DNA of 64,000 bases, taken from positions 124,001 through 188,000 of the forward strand of contig CANKYO010000008.1 of NCBI GenBank assembly GCA_947488175.1. The letters run 5' to 3'. The translations under genes and the position numbers were made by a program. How positions within the stretch are numbered: the first letter of the stretch is position 1; each line of letters opens with the position of its first letter. This stretch comes from an uncultured Paracoccaceae bacterium (GTDB lineage: Bacteria > Pseudomonadota > Alphaproteobacteria > Rhodobacterales > Rhodobacteraceae). Below are positions 8,145-18,330 of this stretch, one piece after another. The notes under the pieces are model-generated. The model saw only the letters and a list, made by a program, of their open reading frames with translations. It was not told the origin of the DNA and searched no databases.

Positions 8145-9008
8145 ATGGACATCAAAGCGATCATCATGGGGTTGGCCTTTGCGCTGATGTGGTCCTCGGC
8201 CTTTACATCGGCGCGGGTGATCGTGGAATATGCCCCACCACTGACGGCATTGGCACTGCGGTTTCTGATTTCGGGGCTGATTGGCGTCGGGATCGCGTTT
8301 CTGCTGGGGCAAACCGCACGGCTGAGCCGCAAGCAATGGATGGGCGTCGTGATCTTTGGCGTTTGCCAGAACGCGCTTTATCTGGGCCTCAACTTTGTGG
8401 CGATGCAGACGATTGCTGCATCGCTGGCTGCCATCATCGCGTCAACCATGCCACTGCTGGTGGCGCTTGCTGGTTGGTTGATTTTTGGCACCAAAGTCAA
8501 AGCGTTGGGTATCGCGGGGCTGATCGCGGGCCTGATTGGGGTAACCCTGATCATGGGCGCGCGCATTCAGGGTGGCGTGGATATCTATGGGCTGGTGCTG
8601 TGTGTCATTGGCGTCGTGTCACTGACCGTGGCGACGATGGCGGTGCTTGGCGCCTCTTCCGGGGGAAACGTCCTGATGATCGTGGGCCTTCAAATGCTGG
8701 TGGGCAGCGCGTTGTTGTGGGCACCCGCACTTGCGTTTGAAACATTGGTGGTCACGTGGAACTGGCAGTTGATCGTCGCTTTTGCCTACACCACCTTGGT
8801 GCCGGGGCTAGCGGCGACGCTGGTGTGGTTTCTGCTGGTGCGGCGCATTGGGGCGGTCCGCGCCTCGACCTTCCACTTTCTCAACCCGTTCTTCGGCGTG
8901 GCCATCGCGGCGGTCCTGTTGGGCGAGCGGATTGGTTTTCTTGATGTGGTGGGCGTAGCGGTGATCGCAGGCGGCATTTTGGCTGTGCAAGTGTCGAAAC
9001 AGGCCTAA
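8145..9008 (+). CDS. EamA/DMT family transporter
   Basis: 287-residue inner-membrane protein with about ten hydrophobic segments arranged as two EamA repeats: an N-terminal half with FALMWSSAFTSARVIVEYAP and a C-terminal half with TTLVPGLAATLVWFLLVRRI and FHFLNPFFGVAIAAVLLGE. It belongs to the drug/metabolite transporter superfamily, typically exporters of amino acids or metabolites; the substrate is unknown. ATG 8145 is chosen because it begins the first membrane segment and a G-rich stretch precedes it, although the frame extends further upstream. A phased repeat array lies upstream. Confidence 0.9.
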   Translation: MDIKAIIMGLAFALMWSSAFTSARVIVEYAPPLTALALRFLISGLIGVGIAFLLGQTARLSRKQWMGVVIFGVCQNALYLGLNFVAMQTIAASLAAIIASTMPLLVALAGWLIFGTKVKALGIAGLIAGLIGVTLIMGARIQGGVDIYGLVLCVIGVVSLTVATMAVLGASSGGNVLMIVGLQMLVGSALLWAPALAFETLVVTWNWQLIVAFAYTTLVPGLAATLVWFLLVRRIGAVRASTFHFLNPFFGVAIAAVLLGERIGFLDVVGVAVIAGGILAVQVSKQA

Positions 9009-9574
9009 CCCAACCCATCAGTGCCATATTTCAGTATCACGGGGACAATCAGCTCTTCTTCATCCAGAAGATGCCGGTTCAAGAGCCGCTCCATCGTGGA
9101 CAGTTGGGCCTGGAACGCCCCCGCGGCGGTCTGCAACGCGGACCGTTCCTCTGCCTTTGAAATCACTGTGTTGGCCTGTTCGACAAAGGCGTTCAAGTGC
9201 CCGTCGATCGCGTGATGATCGCTGTCCAGTATGTCAAAACCGCGGGTGATCCGCGTGTCGCGCTGGGACAGTTTGGGGAAGTAATAGGTGTCTTCGATTG
9301 TGTGGTGTTCGTGCAGGCCATTCACGAACATGCCGCCATAGCGGGACACCATGACCCTGTATCGTTCAGGGTCCTGGCGGTGATCAATCAGTGCTTCGGT
9401 GCTGCTGCGCATTTCATCCATCAGGCGGCGAAACATCAGATGACGGTCAAGCCAGAACCGGATCAGCCCGTCAAAGCCGGGGTCGGCCTCCCACCCCTCG
9501 CGCGGGTAGTCTTCTAGAAGCACTCGCAGGGCATCAGGCAATCCTTTGCGGGTCTCCAAGGCCAGTTCTGTCAT
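9005..9574 (-). CDS. Hemerythrin HHE cation-binding domain protein
   Basis: 189-residue soluble protein. Histidine/glutamate ligand motifs of the hemerythrin-like fold occur in order: RFWLDRHLMF, LHEHHTIEDTYYFP (HxxxE), DSDHHAIDGHLNAF, and LLNRHLLDEEELIVP (HxxxE). Such domains bind a di-iron centre and take part in oxygen, NO or metal sensing; the exact role here is unknown. Three consecutive ATG codons occur; the one at 9574 is best spaced (8 bases) from GGGA. The 3' end overlaps the convergent transporter stop by 4 bp. Confidence 0.88.
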   Translation of the reverse strand: MTELALETRKGLPDALRVLLEDYPREGWEADPGFDGLIRFWLDRHLMFRRLMDEMRSSTEALIDHRQDPERYRVMVSRYGGMFVNGLHEHHTIEDTYYFPKLSQRDTRITRGFDILDSDHHAIDGHLNAFVEQANTVISKAEERSALQTAAGAFQAQLSTMERLLNRHLLDEEELIVPVILKYGTDGLG

Positions 9575-9881
9575 CATCATTTCCCATGTTTGACACGCGA
9601 CAGATAAGCCTGAAAACGCCGGATCGCCATCACCCGACGAATCAAAGCAGCAACGGGTGTCTGTGTCTAAAGTCACATAATTTTGCGGATCGGCGAAAAA
9701 CTATCCACATCTTGCGCATGTTCCGGGTTCACCCCCGCCGCAAACAATTGTCCTAGCGTCAATCTCCGATAGGCCTTGCCATTTCCGTTAACTAATCAAA
9801 AGATACCTGCATCCGCGCAACCAGCGCGCGACGAAACCGAAAATTGCACCGGTCAACGGTGTAAAAACAAGGGAGATTTTC

Positions 9882-11522
9882 ATGACATTGAAAACAAGAC
9901 TGATGGCGACCTCCGCTGCATTCCTCATTGCGACAGGCGGTGCGGTATATGCGGATGGCCACGCCACGCACCCCGAAACCGGCGAGGTTCTTGCCTCTGA
10001 TCAGACCTTTACCTATCGCGATCTGGATGAAAGTCCATCCATCGATCCCGGCGTCGCAGAAGACAGCGCTGGCAGCGATATTCTGCGTGACCTGTTCGAA
10101 GGCCTGATGAACCAGGACGCCGATGGTAACCTTGTTGCGGGCGTCGCAACCGGTTTTGAGGTCAGCGACGACAACCTGACATACACCTTCACCCTGCGCG
10201 ACAATGCGAAGTGGTCCAATGGTGACCCTGTTGTGGCCGGTGATTTTGAATTTGCCTGGAAGCGCGCCGCGTCTCCGGAACTTGCATCGCCTTACAGCTG
10301 GTATATCGAGCTGATGTCGATTGAAAACGCCGCCGCTGTCATCGCCGGTGAGATGGAGCCATCCGAACTGGGCGTGACCGCCATCGACGACACCACGCTT
10401 GAGGTCAAGCTGAGCCAGCCACTGCCATATTTCCCGCAGATGGTGACGCATTTCACCACCTTCCCCGTTCATCAGGCCACCATTGAAGAGCATGGTGATG
10501 ACTGGACCCAGCCCGGCAATATGGTGTCGAACGGTGCCTATGTGCTGACCGAGTTTGTGCCGCAGGAACGCATGGTGCGGGAACGCAACGAAATGTACTG
10601 GGACAATGAAAACACGATCATTGAAAAGGTTGTCCGCCTTGTGATCCCCGATGAAAACGTGGCCCTGACCCGTTATCTGGCAGGCGAACTGGACCGGACG
10701 GATGTCCCTGCGGGCCAATTCCCGCGTTTGGCAGAAGAATATCCTGATCAGGCCGTTTCTGTACCGTTGGCCTGTTCCTACTACTACACGATCAACCTGA
10801 CAGATGAGAATTCCAACCCCGCTTTGCTGGATCCCAAAGTTCGTCAGGCGCTGTCACTGGCCGTGAACCGCGATGTGATCGTGGATAACGTGCTGGCCGG
10901 TGGTCAGAAAGCGGCATACACCTTTACCCATTGGGCGACCGCCGGGTTCGAGACACCCGAAACACCCATCGCCACGATGGATCAGGCCGAACGCGACGCG
11001 CGGGCCAAGGAATTGATGGCAGAGGCCGGGTATGGCCCCGACAATCCACTGTCCGTCAACCTGATCTACAACACGTCCGAGGCGCATAAATCGGTCGCTA
11101 TCGCGATCAGCCAGATGTGGAAGCAGACACTCGGTGTCGATACCGAGCTGGCCAATCAGGAATGGCAGACTTTCCTCGAAACACGCGGCAATCAGGACTA
11201 TGAAATTGCCCGTGCCGGCTGGTGTGCCGACTACAACGAAGCATCGACCTTCCTTGATCTGATGCAGTCCAATTCGGGCTACAACGATGCCAAGTACAAC
11301 AATGCTGAAGTTGACGCGATGCTGGCAGAGGCGAAAACCTCTGACAACCCGCAGGCGCTTTACGAACAGGTTGAACAGATCATCGCTGAAGAAGTACCGA
11401 TCATTCCGATCTATCACTATGCCGCAGTCAAGATGTTCAACGAGAACCTTGAAGGCTGGCCTTACAACAACTTCCAGCAAAACTGGTATTCACGCGACCT
11501 TTACAAGATCGCTGGTGAGTAA
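9882..11522 (+). CDS. oppA: Oligopeptide ABC transporter, periplasmic substrate-binding protein
   Basis: 546-residue extracytoplasmic solute-binding protein of family 5 (SBP_bac_5). A Sec signal peptide spans residues 1 to about 24 (MTLKTRLMATSAAFLIATGG then AVYA-DG). Typical family segments include LFEGLMNQDADGNLVAGVAT, DNAKWSNGDPVVAGDFEFAW and DPKVRQALSLAVNRDVIVDN. It delivers peptides to the OppBCDF complex encoded next. GGGAG about 7 bases before the ATG is a good ribosome binding site. First gene of the operon; a stem-loop after its stop may stabilise the oppA message. Confidence 0.95.
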   Translation: MTLKTRLMATSAAFLIATGGAVYADGHATHPETGEVLASDQTFTYRDLDESPSIDPGVAEDSAGSDILRDLFEGLMNQDADGNLVAGVATGFEVSDDNLTYTFTLRDNAKWSNGDPVVAGDFEFAWKRAASPELASPYSWYIELMSIENAAAVIAGEMEPSELGVTAIDDTTLEVKLSQPLPYFPQMVTHFTTFPVHQATIEEHGDDWTQPGNMVSNGAYVLTEFVPQERMVRERNEMYWDNENTIIEKVVRLVIPDENVALTRYLAGELDRTDVPAGQFPRLAEEYPDQAVSVPLACSYYYTINLTDENSNPALLDPKVRQALSLAVNRDVIVDNVLAGGQKAAYTFTHWATAGFETPETPIATMDQAERDARAKELMAEAGYGPDNPLSVNLIYNTSEAHKSVAIAISQMWKQTLGVDTELANQEWQTFLETRGNQDYEIARAGWCADYNEASTFLDLMQSNSGYNDAKYNNAEVDAMLAEAKTSDNPQALYEQVEQIIAEEVPIIPIYHYAAVKMFNENLEGWPYNNFQQNWYSRDLYKIAGE

Positions 11523-11539
11523 ACCCACTGGATAATCCT

Positions 11540-11565
11540 GCCGCGCCCCAGAACCAGGGCGCGGC
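11540..11565 (+). promoter_or_regulatory. Intercistronic stem-loop after oppA
   Basis: A perfect 9-bp stem GCCGCGCCC (11540-11548) and GGGCGCGGC (11557-11565) with an 8-nt loop, without a T-run. Position between the binding-protein gene and the permease genes suggests an mRNA-stabilising or partial-termination element that raises oppA expression relative to oppBCDF, as is common in such operons. Confidence 0.6.
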
Positions 11566-11606
11566 ACATTTCTTCACAATTGCCAAAATTTGTGGACCCC
11601 TGACAT

Positions 11607-12530
11607 ATGTTTAGCTTTGTCGTTCGCCGCCTTGCCGTGGCCATCCCGACCCTGTTGGTGCTGGTCATCCTGTCGTTCATCCTGATGTACGCGGCCCCCG
11701 GTGGCCCCTTCAATTCAGAACGTCCGCTGCCGCCTGAAGTACTGGCCAATATCGAGGCCAAATACGGTTTGGACAAACCGTTCTGGCAGCAGATCGCCAA
11801 CTATGTCTGGGGCGTTGTGTCGAGCTTCGATTTCGGACCATCGTTTCAATACAAGGACCGCAGCGTAAATGACATCATTGCGCAGGGCTTCCCTGTGACG
11901 CTGACATATGGGTTTTGGTCATTTGTTGTCGCCGTGACCATCGGGGTATCGCTGGGCGTTGCGGCAGCGATCCGCCAGAACTCCTGGCTGGACTATCTGG
12001 CTGTTGGTATCTCGGTCGGTGCGCAGGTGCTGCCGAACTTCGTCATGGCCCCGATCCTGTTGCTCATCTTCACCCTCTGGCTTGGCTGGCTGCCCGGCGG
12101 CGGCTGGAACGGCGGGCAATGGGAATATCTGGTCCTGCCGGTGATCGCGCTTTCCACATCCTACATGGCCTCCATAGCCCGGATCACCCGGTCGTCGATG
12201 CTGGAGGTGCTGAACACCAATTTCATCCGCACAGCCCGCGCCAAGGGCTTGCCAATGCGCCGCGTGATCTGGCGTCATGCGATGAAGCCGACGATGCTGC
12301 CTGTCCTGTCTTATCTGGGACCTGCGTTTGTGGGCATGATCACCGGTTCGGTTGTGATTGATGTGTTTTTCTCGACCGGCGGGATCGGGCAGTTCTTTGT
12401 GAACTCTGCCTTCAACCGCGATTATTCGGTCATTATGGGGATCACCATTCTGGTGGGCACCCTGACAATCCTGTTCAACCTTGTGGTCGATATCCTTTAT
12501 GCGTGGATCGACCCCAAGATCCGTTACTAA
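11607..12530 (+). CDS. oppB: Oligopeptide ABC transporter permease (OppB type)
   Basis: 307-residue integral membrane permease. The N-terminal segment FVVRRLAVAIPTLLVLVILS and the cytoplasmic EAA-type loop (FIRTARAKGLPMRRVIWRHA) are hallmarks of DppB/OppB permeases. With OppC it forms the transmembrane channel for peptides. The ATG is 84 bases after oppA, and 12 bases separate its stop from oppC, consistent with one operon. Confidence 0.95.
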   Translation: MFSFVVRRLAVAIPTLLVLVILSFILMYAAPGGPFNSERPLPPEVLANIEAKYGLDKPFWQQIANYVWGVVSSFDFGPSFQYKDRSVNDIIAQGFPVTLTYGFWSFVVAVTIGVSLGVAAAIRQNSWLDYLAVGISVGAQVLPNFVMAPILLLIFTLWLGWLPGGGWNGGQWEYLVLPVIALSTSYMASIARITRSSMLEVLNTNFIRTARAKGLPMRRVIWRHAMKPTMLPVLSYLGPAFVGMITGSVVIDVFFSTGGIGQFFVNSAFNRDYSVIMGITILVGTLTILFNLVVDILYAWIDPKIRY

Positions 12531-12542
12531 GGGGGTCAGATC

Positions 12543-13469
12543 ATGTTTCCCAACAGAGCAGCCGTTGAAGGTGTTGGCGAGGCCGCGCAGCTGGCCGAGG
12601 TCAAGGGCCGGTCACTATGGGCCGACGCCCGTACCCGATTTTTCCGCAACAAGGCGGCGGTCGTATCACTGATCGTTCTGGGTTTTGTCGGGTGTTTTGC
12701 CTTGTTCGGACAGTTCTTTGCCCAGTACGAGCGTGATTTCGTGGATTTTACCCTGATCGGCAGTAATGCCTACAAGGGGGTCCCCTCAATAGAGACTGGC
12801 CACTATTTCGGGACCGACAGCAACGGGCGCGACCTGTTCGCTCGCACCGTACAGGGAACCGGCATTTCATTGATGGTGGGGATCGTCGGCGCGATGGTGG
12901 CGGTGATTGTTGGCACGCTCTACGGCGCGACGGCGGGGTATTTCGGCGGCCGGATTGATGGCGGCATGATGCGCGTTGTCGATGTATTGATGTCGATCCC
13001 GTTCATGTTTGTGCTGATCCTGATGCTGGTGATCTTTGGGCGGTCGATTTTCATGCTGTTTCTGGGGATCGGCCTGATTTCCTGGCTGGATATGGCGCGG
13101 ATCGCACGCGGCCAGACGCTGACGATCAAGAACAAGGAATTCGTGGAGGTGGCAGTCGCCACTGGTGTCAGGCCCACCAAGATCATCCTGCGCCACATCG
13201 TGCCCAACCTGCTTGGGATCGTGATTGTCTACGCCACGCTTCTGGTGCCCAGCATGATCATCTTTGAAAGCTTCATCAGCTTCCTGGGCCTTGGCGTGCA
13301 GGAACCCAACACATCGCTGGGCGCGCTGATCAACGAAGGGTCGCGCACCATGCAATTCGGATACTATTGGCAGATCGCCTATCCGCTTTTCTTCTTTGTC
13401 CTCACCATCTTTGCCTTCTTCTTTGTTGGCGACGGTTTGCGTGATGCGCTCGACCCCAAGGATCGTTGA
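12543..13469 (+). CDS. oppC: Oligopeptide ABC transporter permease (OppC type)
   Basis: 308-residue membrane permease. A cytoplasmic N-terminus ([20 protein letters not shown]) leads into the first membrane helix; [20 protein letters not shown] is the DppC/OppC signature, and the EAA loop ([20 protein letters not shown]) contacts the ATPases. AGGGGGTCAG just before the ATG is the ribosome binding site. Its stop lies 2 bases before the oppD ATG. Confidence 0.95.
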   Translation: MFPNRAAVEGVGEAAQLAEVKGRSLWADARTRFFRNKAAVVSLIVLGFVGCFALFGQFFAQYERDFVDFTLIGSNAYKGVPSIETGHYFGTDSNGRDLFARTVQGTGISLMVGIVGAMVAVIVGTLYGATAGYFGGRIDGGMMRVVDVLMSIPFMFVLILMLVIFGRSIFMLFLGIGLISWLDMARIARGQTLTIKNKEFVEVAVATGVRPTKIILRHIVPNLLGIVIVYATLLVPSMIIFESFISFLGLGVQEPNTSLGALINEGSRTMQFGYYWQIAYPLFFFVLTIFAFFFVGDGLRDALDPKDR

Positions 13470-13471
13470 AC

Positions 13472-14437
13472 ATGCCACTTCTTGAAATCGAAAACCTCGC
13501 GGTCACATTCACGACCGCCGACGGGGATGTGAACGCGGTCAACGGGCTGAGTTTCGACATCGACAAGGGTGAAACCCTCGCGATTGTTGGGGAATCCGGA
13601 TCGGGTAAAAGCCAGACCGCCTTTGCCGCAATGGGACTCTTGGCCAAAAACGGCCGCGCCACCGGCACGGCCAAGTTTGACGGGGCCGATCTTTTGGCGA
13701 TGAACCAGCGCACCCTGAACAAGATCCGCAGCCGTGATATCGCGATGATCTTTCAGGATCCGATGACATCGCTGAACCCCTATCTGCGCGTCAGTGACCA
13801 GATGGCCGAGGTTCTGACGCTTCATAAGGGGATCAGCAAATCAGAGGCGGTGACCGAAGCGGTGCGCATGCTGGACGTGGTCCGCATCCCCGATGCGCGG
13901 GCGAGGGTCACCATGTTTCCGCATGAATTTTCCGGCGGTATGCGCCAGCGGATCATGATTGCCATGTCGCTTCTGTGTCAGCCGCGTCTACTGATCGCTG
14001 ATGAACCGACGACAGCGCTGGATGTGACCGTGCAGGCGCAGATCATGCAGGTGCTCAGCGATATCCGAACCGAATTCGGCACCGCCGTGATCCTGATCAC
14101 CCATGACCTTGGCGTTGTAGCCGGGTTTTGTGACAGGACACTTGTCATGTATGGCGGCCAGATCATGGAAGAGGGGCCGACGGACGACGTATTCGCCAAG
14201 CCGACCCATCCATATACCAAGGGTCTGCTTAAGGCTGTGCCGCGTCTGGACCGCGCTGATGCCACATTGGCGGTCATCGCGGGTGAGCCGCCGGATATGT
14301 CTCATCTACCGGTGGGATGTCCGTTTTCGCCGCGCTGTGCGCAGGTTCTGGACCATTGCCGCGCGGATCGCCCGGCGCTTGAACAGGTGGACGACCGTCG
14401 TCGTGCCTGCCATCTGCCTGTCAAGGAGGTCGCGTGA
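13472..14437 (+). CDS. oppD: Oligopeptide ABC transporter ATP-binding protein (OppD type)
   Basis: 321-residue ATPase. Walker [10 protein letters not shown]-loop [13 protein letters not shown], signature [13 protein letters not shown], Walker [15 protein letters not shown] and the switch histidine ITHDL are all present. The C-terminal oligopeptide-transporter extension carries the cysteine cluster [23 protein letters not shown] 13472 is chosen; the TTG at 13466 overlaps oppC more deeply and lacks a ribosome binding site. The stop overlaps the oppF ATG by one base. Confidence 0.95.
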   Translation: MPLLEIENLAVTFTTADGDVNAVNGLSFDIDKGETLAIVGESGSGKSQTAFAAMGLLAKNGRATGTAKFDGADLLAMNQRTLNKIRSRDIAMIFQDPMTSLNPYLRVSDQMAEVLTLHKGISKSEAVTEAVRMLDVVRIPDARARVTMFPHEFSGGMRQRIMIAMSLLCQPRLLIADEPTTALDVTVQAQIMQVLSDIRTEFGTAVILITHDLGVVAGFCDRTLVMYGGQIMEEGPTDDVFAKPTHPYTKGLLKAVPRLDRADATLAVIAGEPPDMSHLPVGCPFSPRCAQVLDHCRADRPALEQVDDRRRACHLPVKEVA

Positions 14438-15444
14438 TGTCCCCGATCCTGTCTGTTCGCGATCTTTCGGTCACCTTCGACGTGCGCCGCCCCGGATCAT
14501 GGCCATGGACACCGCCGCGCAAGCTGCACGCCGTGTCAGAGGTATCATTCGATCTGCAAGCGGGTGAATGCCTTGGTATCGTTGGCGAATCCGGGTCCGG
14601 GAAATCGACCATTGCCCGCGCCATTGTGGGCACCATCCCGTCATCGGGTGGCAACATCATGTTTGAAGGCCACGACCTCGCCAATATGGATCCGCGCCAG
14701 CGCCGGGTGCACAGGCGCGACGTACAGATGATCTTTCAGGATCCGTTGGCGGCGCTAAACCCACGCATGACCGTGGGTGAGATCATTGCCGAGCCGCTGA
14801 TCACCCATGAACCCAACACGCCCCGCAAAGAGGTGAAGGCCCGAGTTGGTCAGTTGATGGAACGGGTTGGGCTGTTGCCCAATCTGATCAACCGCTATCC
14901 GCACGAGTTTTCAGGCGGGCAGTGCCAGCGGATCGGAATCGCGCGGGCGCTGATCCTGAACCCGAAACTAGTGATTTGTGATGAGCCGGTATCAGCGCTG
15001 GATGTTTCGGTGCAAGCGCAGGTCATCAATTTGTTGATGGAATTACAACGGGATATGGGGCTGTCGATGATTTTCATCGCCCATGACTTGAGTGTGGTGA
15101 AACATATCAGCGACCGCACGCTGGTGCTTTATCTGGGCCGGGTGATGGAACTGGCCGACAGCGAAAAACTGACAACTGCACCAGAACATCCTTATAGCCA
15201 GGCGCTGATTTCATCGGTGCCGATCCCGGATCCGGTGCTGGAACGCGCCCGCCCCCGGCCCATTCTGGAAGGCGAACTGCCTTCGCCGCTGGCCCCGCCA
15301 TCGGGCTGTGTGTTCCGCACGCGCTGCCCCAAGGTGCAACCGTCCTGTTCAAAGGAGAAACCGGTGCTTGAGGATATTGGCGGGTCACATCTGGTGGCGT
15401 GCCCCTATCACGAGGCCGAGAAGGTTTTGGCGATAAACGGGTGA
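14437..15444 (+). CDS. oppF: Oligopeptide ABC transporter ATP-binding protein (OppF type)
   Basis: 335-residue ATPase partner of OppD. Walker [28 protein letters not shown], signature FSGGQCQRIGIARAL, Walker B LVICDEPVSALDVS and IAHDLSVVKHISDR are seen, with the C-terminal cysteine motif CVFRTRCPKVQPSC. ATG 14437 is favoured over GTG 14434 because AAGGAGG (14423-14429) is then 7 bases away. Last gene of the opp operon; no clear T-rich terminator follows. Confidence 0.95.
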   Translation: MSPILSVRDLSVTFDVRRPGSWPWTPPRKLHAVSEVSFDLQAGECLGIVGESGSGKSTIARAIVGTIPSSGGNIMFEGHDLANMDPRQRRVHRRDVQMIFQDPLAALNPRMTVGEIIAEPLITHEPNTPRKEVKARVGQLMERVGLLPNLINRYPHEFSGGQCQRIGIARALILNPKLVICDEPVSALDVSVQAQVINLLMELQRDMGLSMIFIAHDLSVVKHISDRTLVLYLGRVMELADSEKLTTAPEHPYSQALISSVPIPDPVLERARPRPILEGELPSPLAPPSGCVFRTRCPKVQPSCSKEKPVLEDIGGSHLVACPYHEAEKVLAING

Positions 15445-15557
15445 CCAGCTTCGCTATGATGCAGAGCCAAAGTCGTGCGCCTGCCTGAGGCAGTTTAACA
15501 GACTGACGGACATAAATGCGTGCGCCGTGGCCAATGGGTCAGCATATGGTGAAGCGA

Positions 15558-18167
15558 TCAGCCCTGTTCTGAAAACAGTACCTTGGCATTTTTGATGTGC
15601 CGTGCGACCAGATGCTTGGCGTGCTTGCCTTTTGGTGTCAGGCGCGCAAGTGGTCGGTTCATGATCGGCACATCGCCAAAGATTTCCTGAATTTCCTGTT
15701 TGGCGTCCGGGCTCATCGCTTTCATGGCTTCGGGTCCGGTGTAGAGCGTTTCTGCCAATGCGCCATCAGCCTCTACAATTTCATGGTCGTCGCACATGAT
15801 ATGGTAATAGGTGACATTCTTGATGTCCGTGGCGATCTCGATCCCCTCCACCTCAAGCAGGTGCTTGGCCGGAATCAGGATTTCGTTGGTGTCGAACATC
15901 CGGATCGCCACCTTGGATTTCACAAGGATGCGGTGTTGGGGCGACACGACAAGATCACGGGATGGGATCCCATCGCCCAGCGCACCGGCCCTGATCCGGA
16001 TCGGGCGCAGATTGGGTTTGTTCGCAAGAGTTGTCGACCCGAGCTTTTCATGCCCGATCCAGCGGATCGGCTGCTGGCCATGGTCGCAGGTTTCGACAAG
16101 GTCGCCCACTTGCAGGGTTTCGACGGGGCACAACCCATCAGCCGTCCGGATCAATGTCCCATCAGCAAAACAGACAATGGAAAAGTCGATGTTTTCGAAG
16201 TTCTGGAAGGCGATATTGCCGACCTGCCCGTCCTCATCCCCGCTGCTGATCTGATATTGCCCTGCCGGGCCACGGTCGATCCCGTTATCCCCAGCCAGCA
16301 TTTGGCTGAATGTCGGCTCGCCCGGTCCACCGAATGAGATCGGGGCGCTACCATCCTTGGGCAGGAACACACCAACAGCCGTGTCGTCAATGCCGCTGAC
16401 ATCACCGGCCATCAGGCCGGACGCGGTCAGGGTGATGCTGTCATTCTCTTCCAGCGCCTCGTCAGCGATGAAGGTTTCGACGCTGGTAATCGTGTCGGTG
16501 GTGCCGTCGAGGGATTTGATGACAGTGCCATTGCCGTCATCATCGACATTCACAGTGATCGTTTCGCCGACCAGCGATGTGCCTTGTGACGCATCATAGG
16601 TGTCGCTGCCGGCGCCGCCATCAATTGTGTCGGTGCCGGAACTGATGGCAATCGTGTCGCCATCGTCGCCGCCATCGATATCGTCATCGCCTACGCCACC
16701 ATCGATAAAGTCAGCACCGGTTCCGCCGGAAATCGTGTCGCTGCCCTGTTCACCAAAAATCGTGTCGGCCCCAGCCCCACCATCGATTGTATCGTCAAAG
16801 CTGCTGGCCAGATCGGAGGGGACGGTGTCAAAGAAGATCTCGGTCAGGTCGATACGCTGACCGCCCGGTTCGAGGTTGCCATAGGAAATCTCGATCGAGG
16901 CAACCGGCCCGGCAATTTCGACCAACAAGGAGTTATCCGCAGACCCCGGCGTGGCATTGCCCGAGCCGTCAATGGCGGTCGCCGTGTCGTTGCCGGCAAT
17001 GCCATCTGTATCGGACAGCACCATATCGGCACCGCCGGTCAGTGTCACTGCGACGGGATTGCCATCGGCGTTGAACGCCCGGATTGTGACGATATCGCGC
17101 CAACCGGAATCATCGATATCGTTCAGGCGGAAATTGACATTCTGCACCTCGTCATCGACGAGCGGATCATTTGACGAAAACGATATTGTCGTGGTTGAGG
17201 TGTCGCCGGTTCCGTTGCCGCTGAGCAAGATCGCGTCGTTGGTGGTCGCGTCGCCGTTGTTCAGCCCATCGGTGAATTGCGTATCGGAGTTGTTGAAGGA
17301 AAATCCGGCAGCCGGTGTACCTGGGTCATCGTCTGCAAAGCTGAGTGTGACCTGCATTGTGCCGGTGTCCAGGCTGACGCCACCACTGAGGTCGTCGCCG
17401 TCATCGATGGCTGTGCCATTGCCGCTGGGGTCTGGAATTGTGCTGAAATCCGTCCCTTCGGTGTTGATTTCGGCAGGATCGATCGTTGAGTCGCCCCGGA
17501 TGACATCAGCACCGTCGCCGCCGTTGATGATATCATCGCCAGCACCGCCATAAACGGTATCGGCACCGCCACCGGCGTTGATCGTGTCGTTGCCGCTGCC
17601 GCCGTCGATCGTATCATCGCCACCTTCGGCGTTGATAGTGTCATCACCGGCCCCGGCAAAGATTTCATCCGCCCCTGTCAGATCGAGGTTGGAATAGGGC
17701 GCGTCGTCAATAACCTCGTCCTGCGACACCAGATCGGCGTAAGGAACCTCGTCCGGGTTTGGCGTGAAATTGACCGTTCCGACCGTTGCGATGCCCGCTG
17801 GCAGGTTTGGTGGCAGGATTGTGAAATCGGCGCTGCCGCCGCCAGAATCTTCCTCGAAATGGTAGCCGGTGAATGTCTGACCGGCGATGGTGAAGGTGAA
17901 TGACGATTCCAGATAGAATGTCTGACCGTTGAAGATAACAGTGCCGTCCGACTGTCTGGCAAAGACGAACTGATCGCCCTCCGCATCCTCGGAATCTTCC
18001 GTGGAATTAGAACCGCCATCGCTGTCGCCTTCAATCACAAGATCGCCGGTTCCATCGACCATCAGGATTTCAATCGGGTCGGTGGCAGCAGGGTCAAATG
18101 TGCCGGATGGGTTTTCGGATCCGAACAGGTCGGAGTTAAGGTATCCTGTGTAAGATCTGATCGCCAT
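15558..18167 (-). CDS. Hint-domain protein with RTX calcium-binding repeats
   Basis: 869-residue acidic protein. Two blocks of glycine/aspartate nonapeptide RTX repeats (GGAGDD, GGDGAD types) lie at about residues 165-225 and 470-545, separated by a non-repeat region. A Hint (hedgehog/intein) domain starts near Cys666 (VCFADGTLIRTADGLCPVET) and includes LVVSPQHRIL. No Sec signal is seen, so type I secretion is expected from family knowledge. Such proteins are common in Roseobacters and may self-process, adhere or carry an enzyme, which cannot be decided here. ATG 18167 is preceded by GGAAAGG; a longer frame reaches 18200. No secretion genes adjoin it. Confidence 0.88.
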   Translation of the reverse strand: MAIRSYTGYLNSDLFGSENPSGTFDPAATDPIEILMVDGTGDLVIEGDSDGGSNSTEDSEDAEGDQFVFARQSDGTVIFNGQTFYLESSFTFTIAGQTFTGYHFEEDSGGGSADFTILPPNLPAGIATVGTVNFTPNPDEVPYADLVSQDEVIDDAPYSNLDLTGADEIFAGAGDDTINAEGGDDTIDGGSGNDTINAGGGADTVYGGAGDDIINGGDGADVIRGDSTIDPAEINTEGTDFSTIPDPSGNGTAIDDGDDLSGGVSLDTGTMQVTLSFADDDPGTPAAGFSFNNSDTQFTDGLNNGDATTNDAILLSGNGTGDTSTTTISFSSNDPLVDDEVQNVNFRLNDIDDSGWRDIVTIRAFNADGNPVAVTLTGGADMVLSDTDGIAGNDTATAIDGSGNATPGSADNSLLVEIAGPVASIEISYGNLEPGGQRIDLTEIFFDTVPSDLASSFDDTIDGGAGADTIFGEQGSDTISGGTGADFIDGGVGDDDIDGGDDGDTIAISSGTDTIDGGAGSDTYDASQGTSLVGETITVNVDDDGNGTVIKSLDGTTDTITSVETFIADEALEENDSITLTASGLMAGDVSGIDDTAVGVFLPKDGSAPISFGGPGEPTFSQMLAGDNGIDRGPAGQYQISSGDEDGQVGNIAFQNFENIDFSIVCFADGTLIRTADGLCPVETLQVGDLVETCDHGQQPIRWIGHEKLGSTTLANKPNLRPIRIRAGALGDGIPSRDLVVSPQHRILVKSKVAIRMFDTNEILIPAKHLLEVEGIEIATDIKNVTYYHIMCDDHEIVEADGALAETLYTGPEAMKAMSPDAKQEIQEIFGDVPIMNRPLARLTPKGKHAKHLVARHIKNAKVLFSEQG

Positions 18168-18330
18168 CGACGGCCTTTCCGCGCACTCTTTACCCACCAC
18201 TCAATGGTTGCCCAAACCAATAAAATCGGGCGAAATCTAGGCGTTACGTTACCGCCACCTAACTTTTAGACAGGTTTTCGTTCAGAAAGTGTGAAGAAAA
18301 TCTCCGTTTCACGCGGAGGTGGTGCAGTCG

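Noticed and set aside
7667..8332. 221-residue minus-strand frame
   Set aside because: Extends over the transporter start in antisense and is Arg/Pro-rich; most likely a shadow, although transposase decay was considered.
15600..18100. Long plus-strand frames over the RTX/Hint gene
   Set aside because: Their repeated composition mirrors the RTX repeats in antisense; the minus frame has the Hint domain and ribosome binding site.
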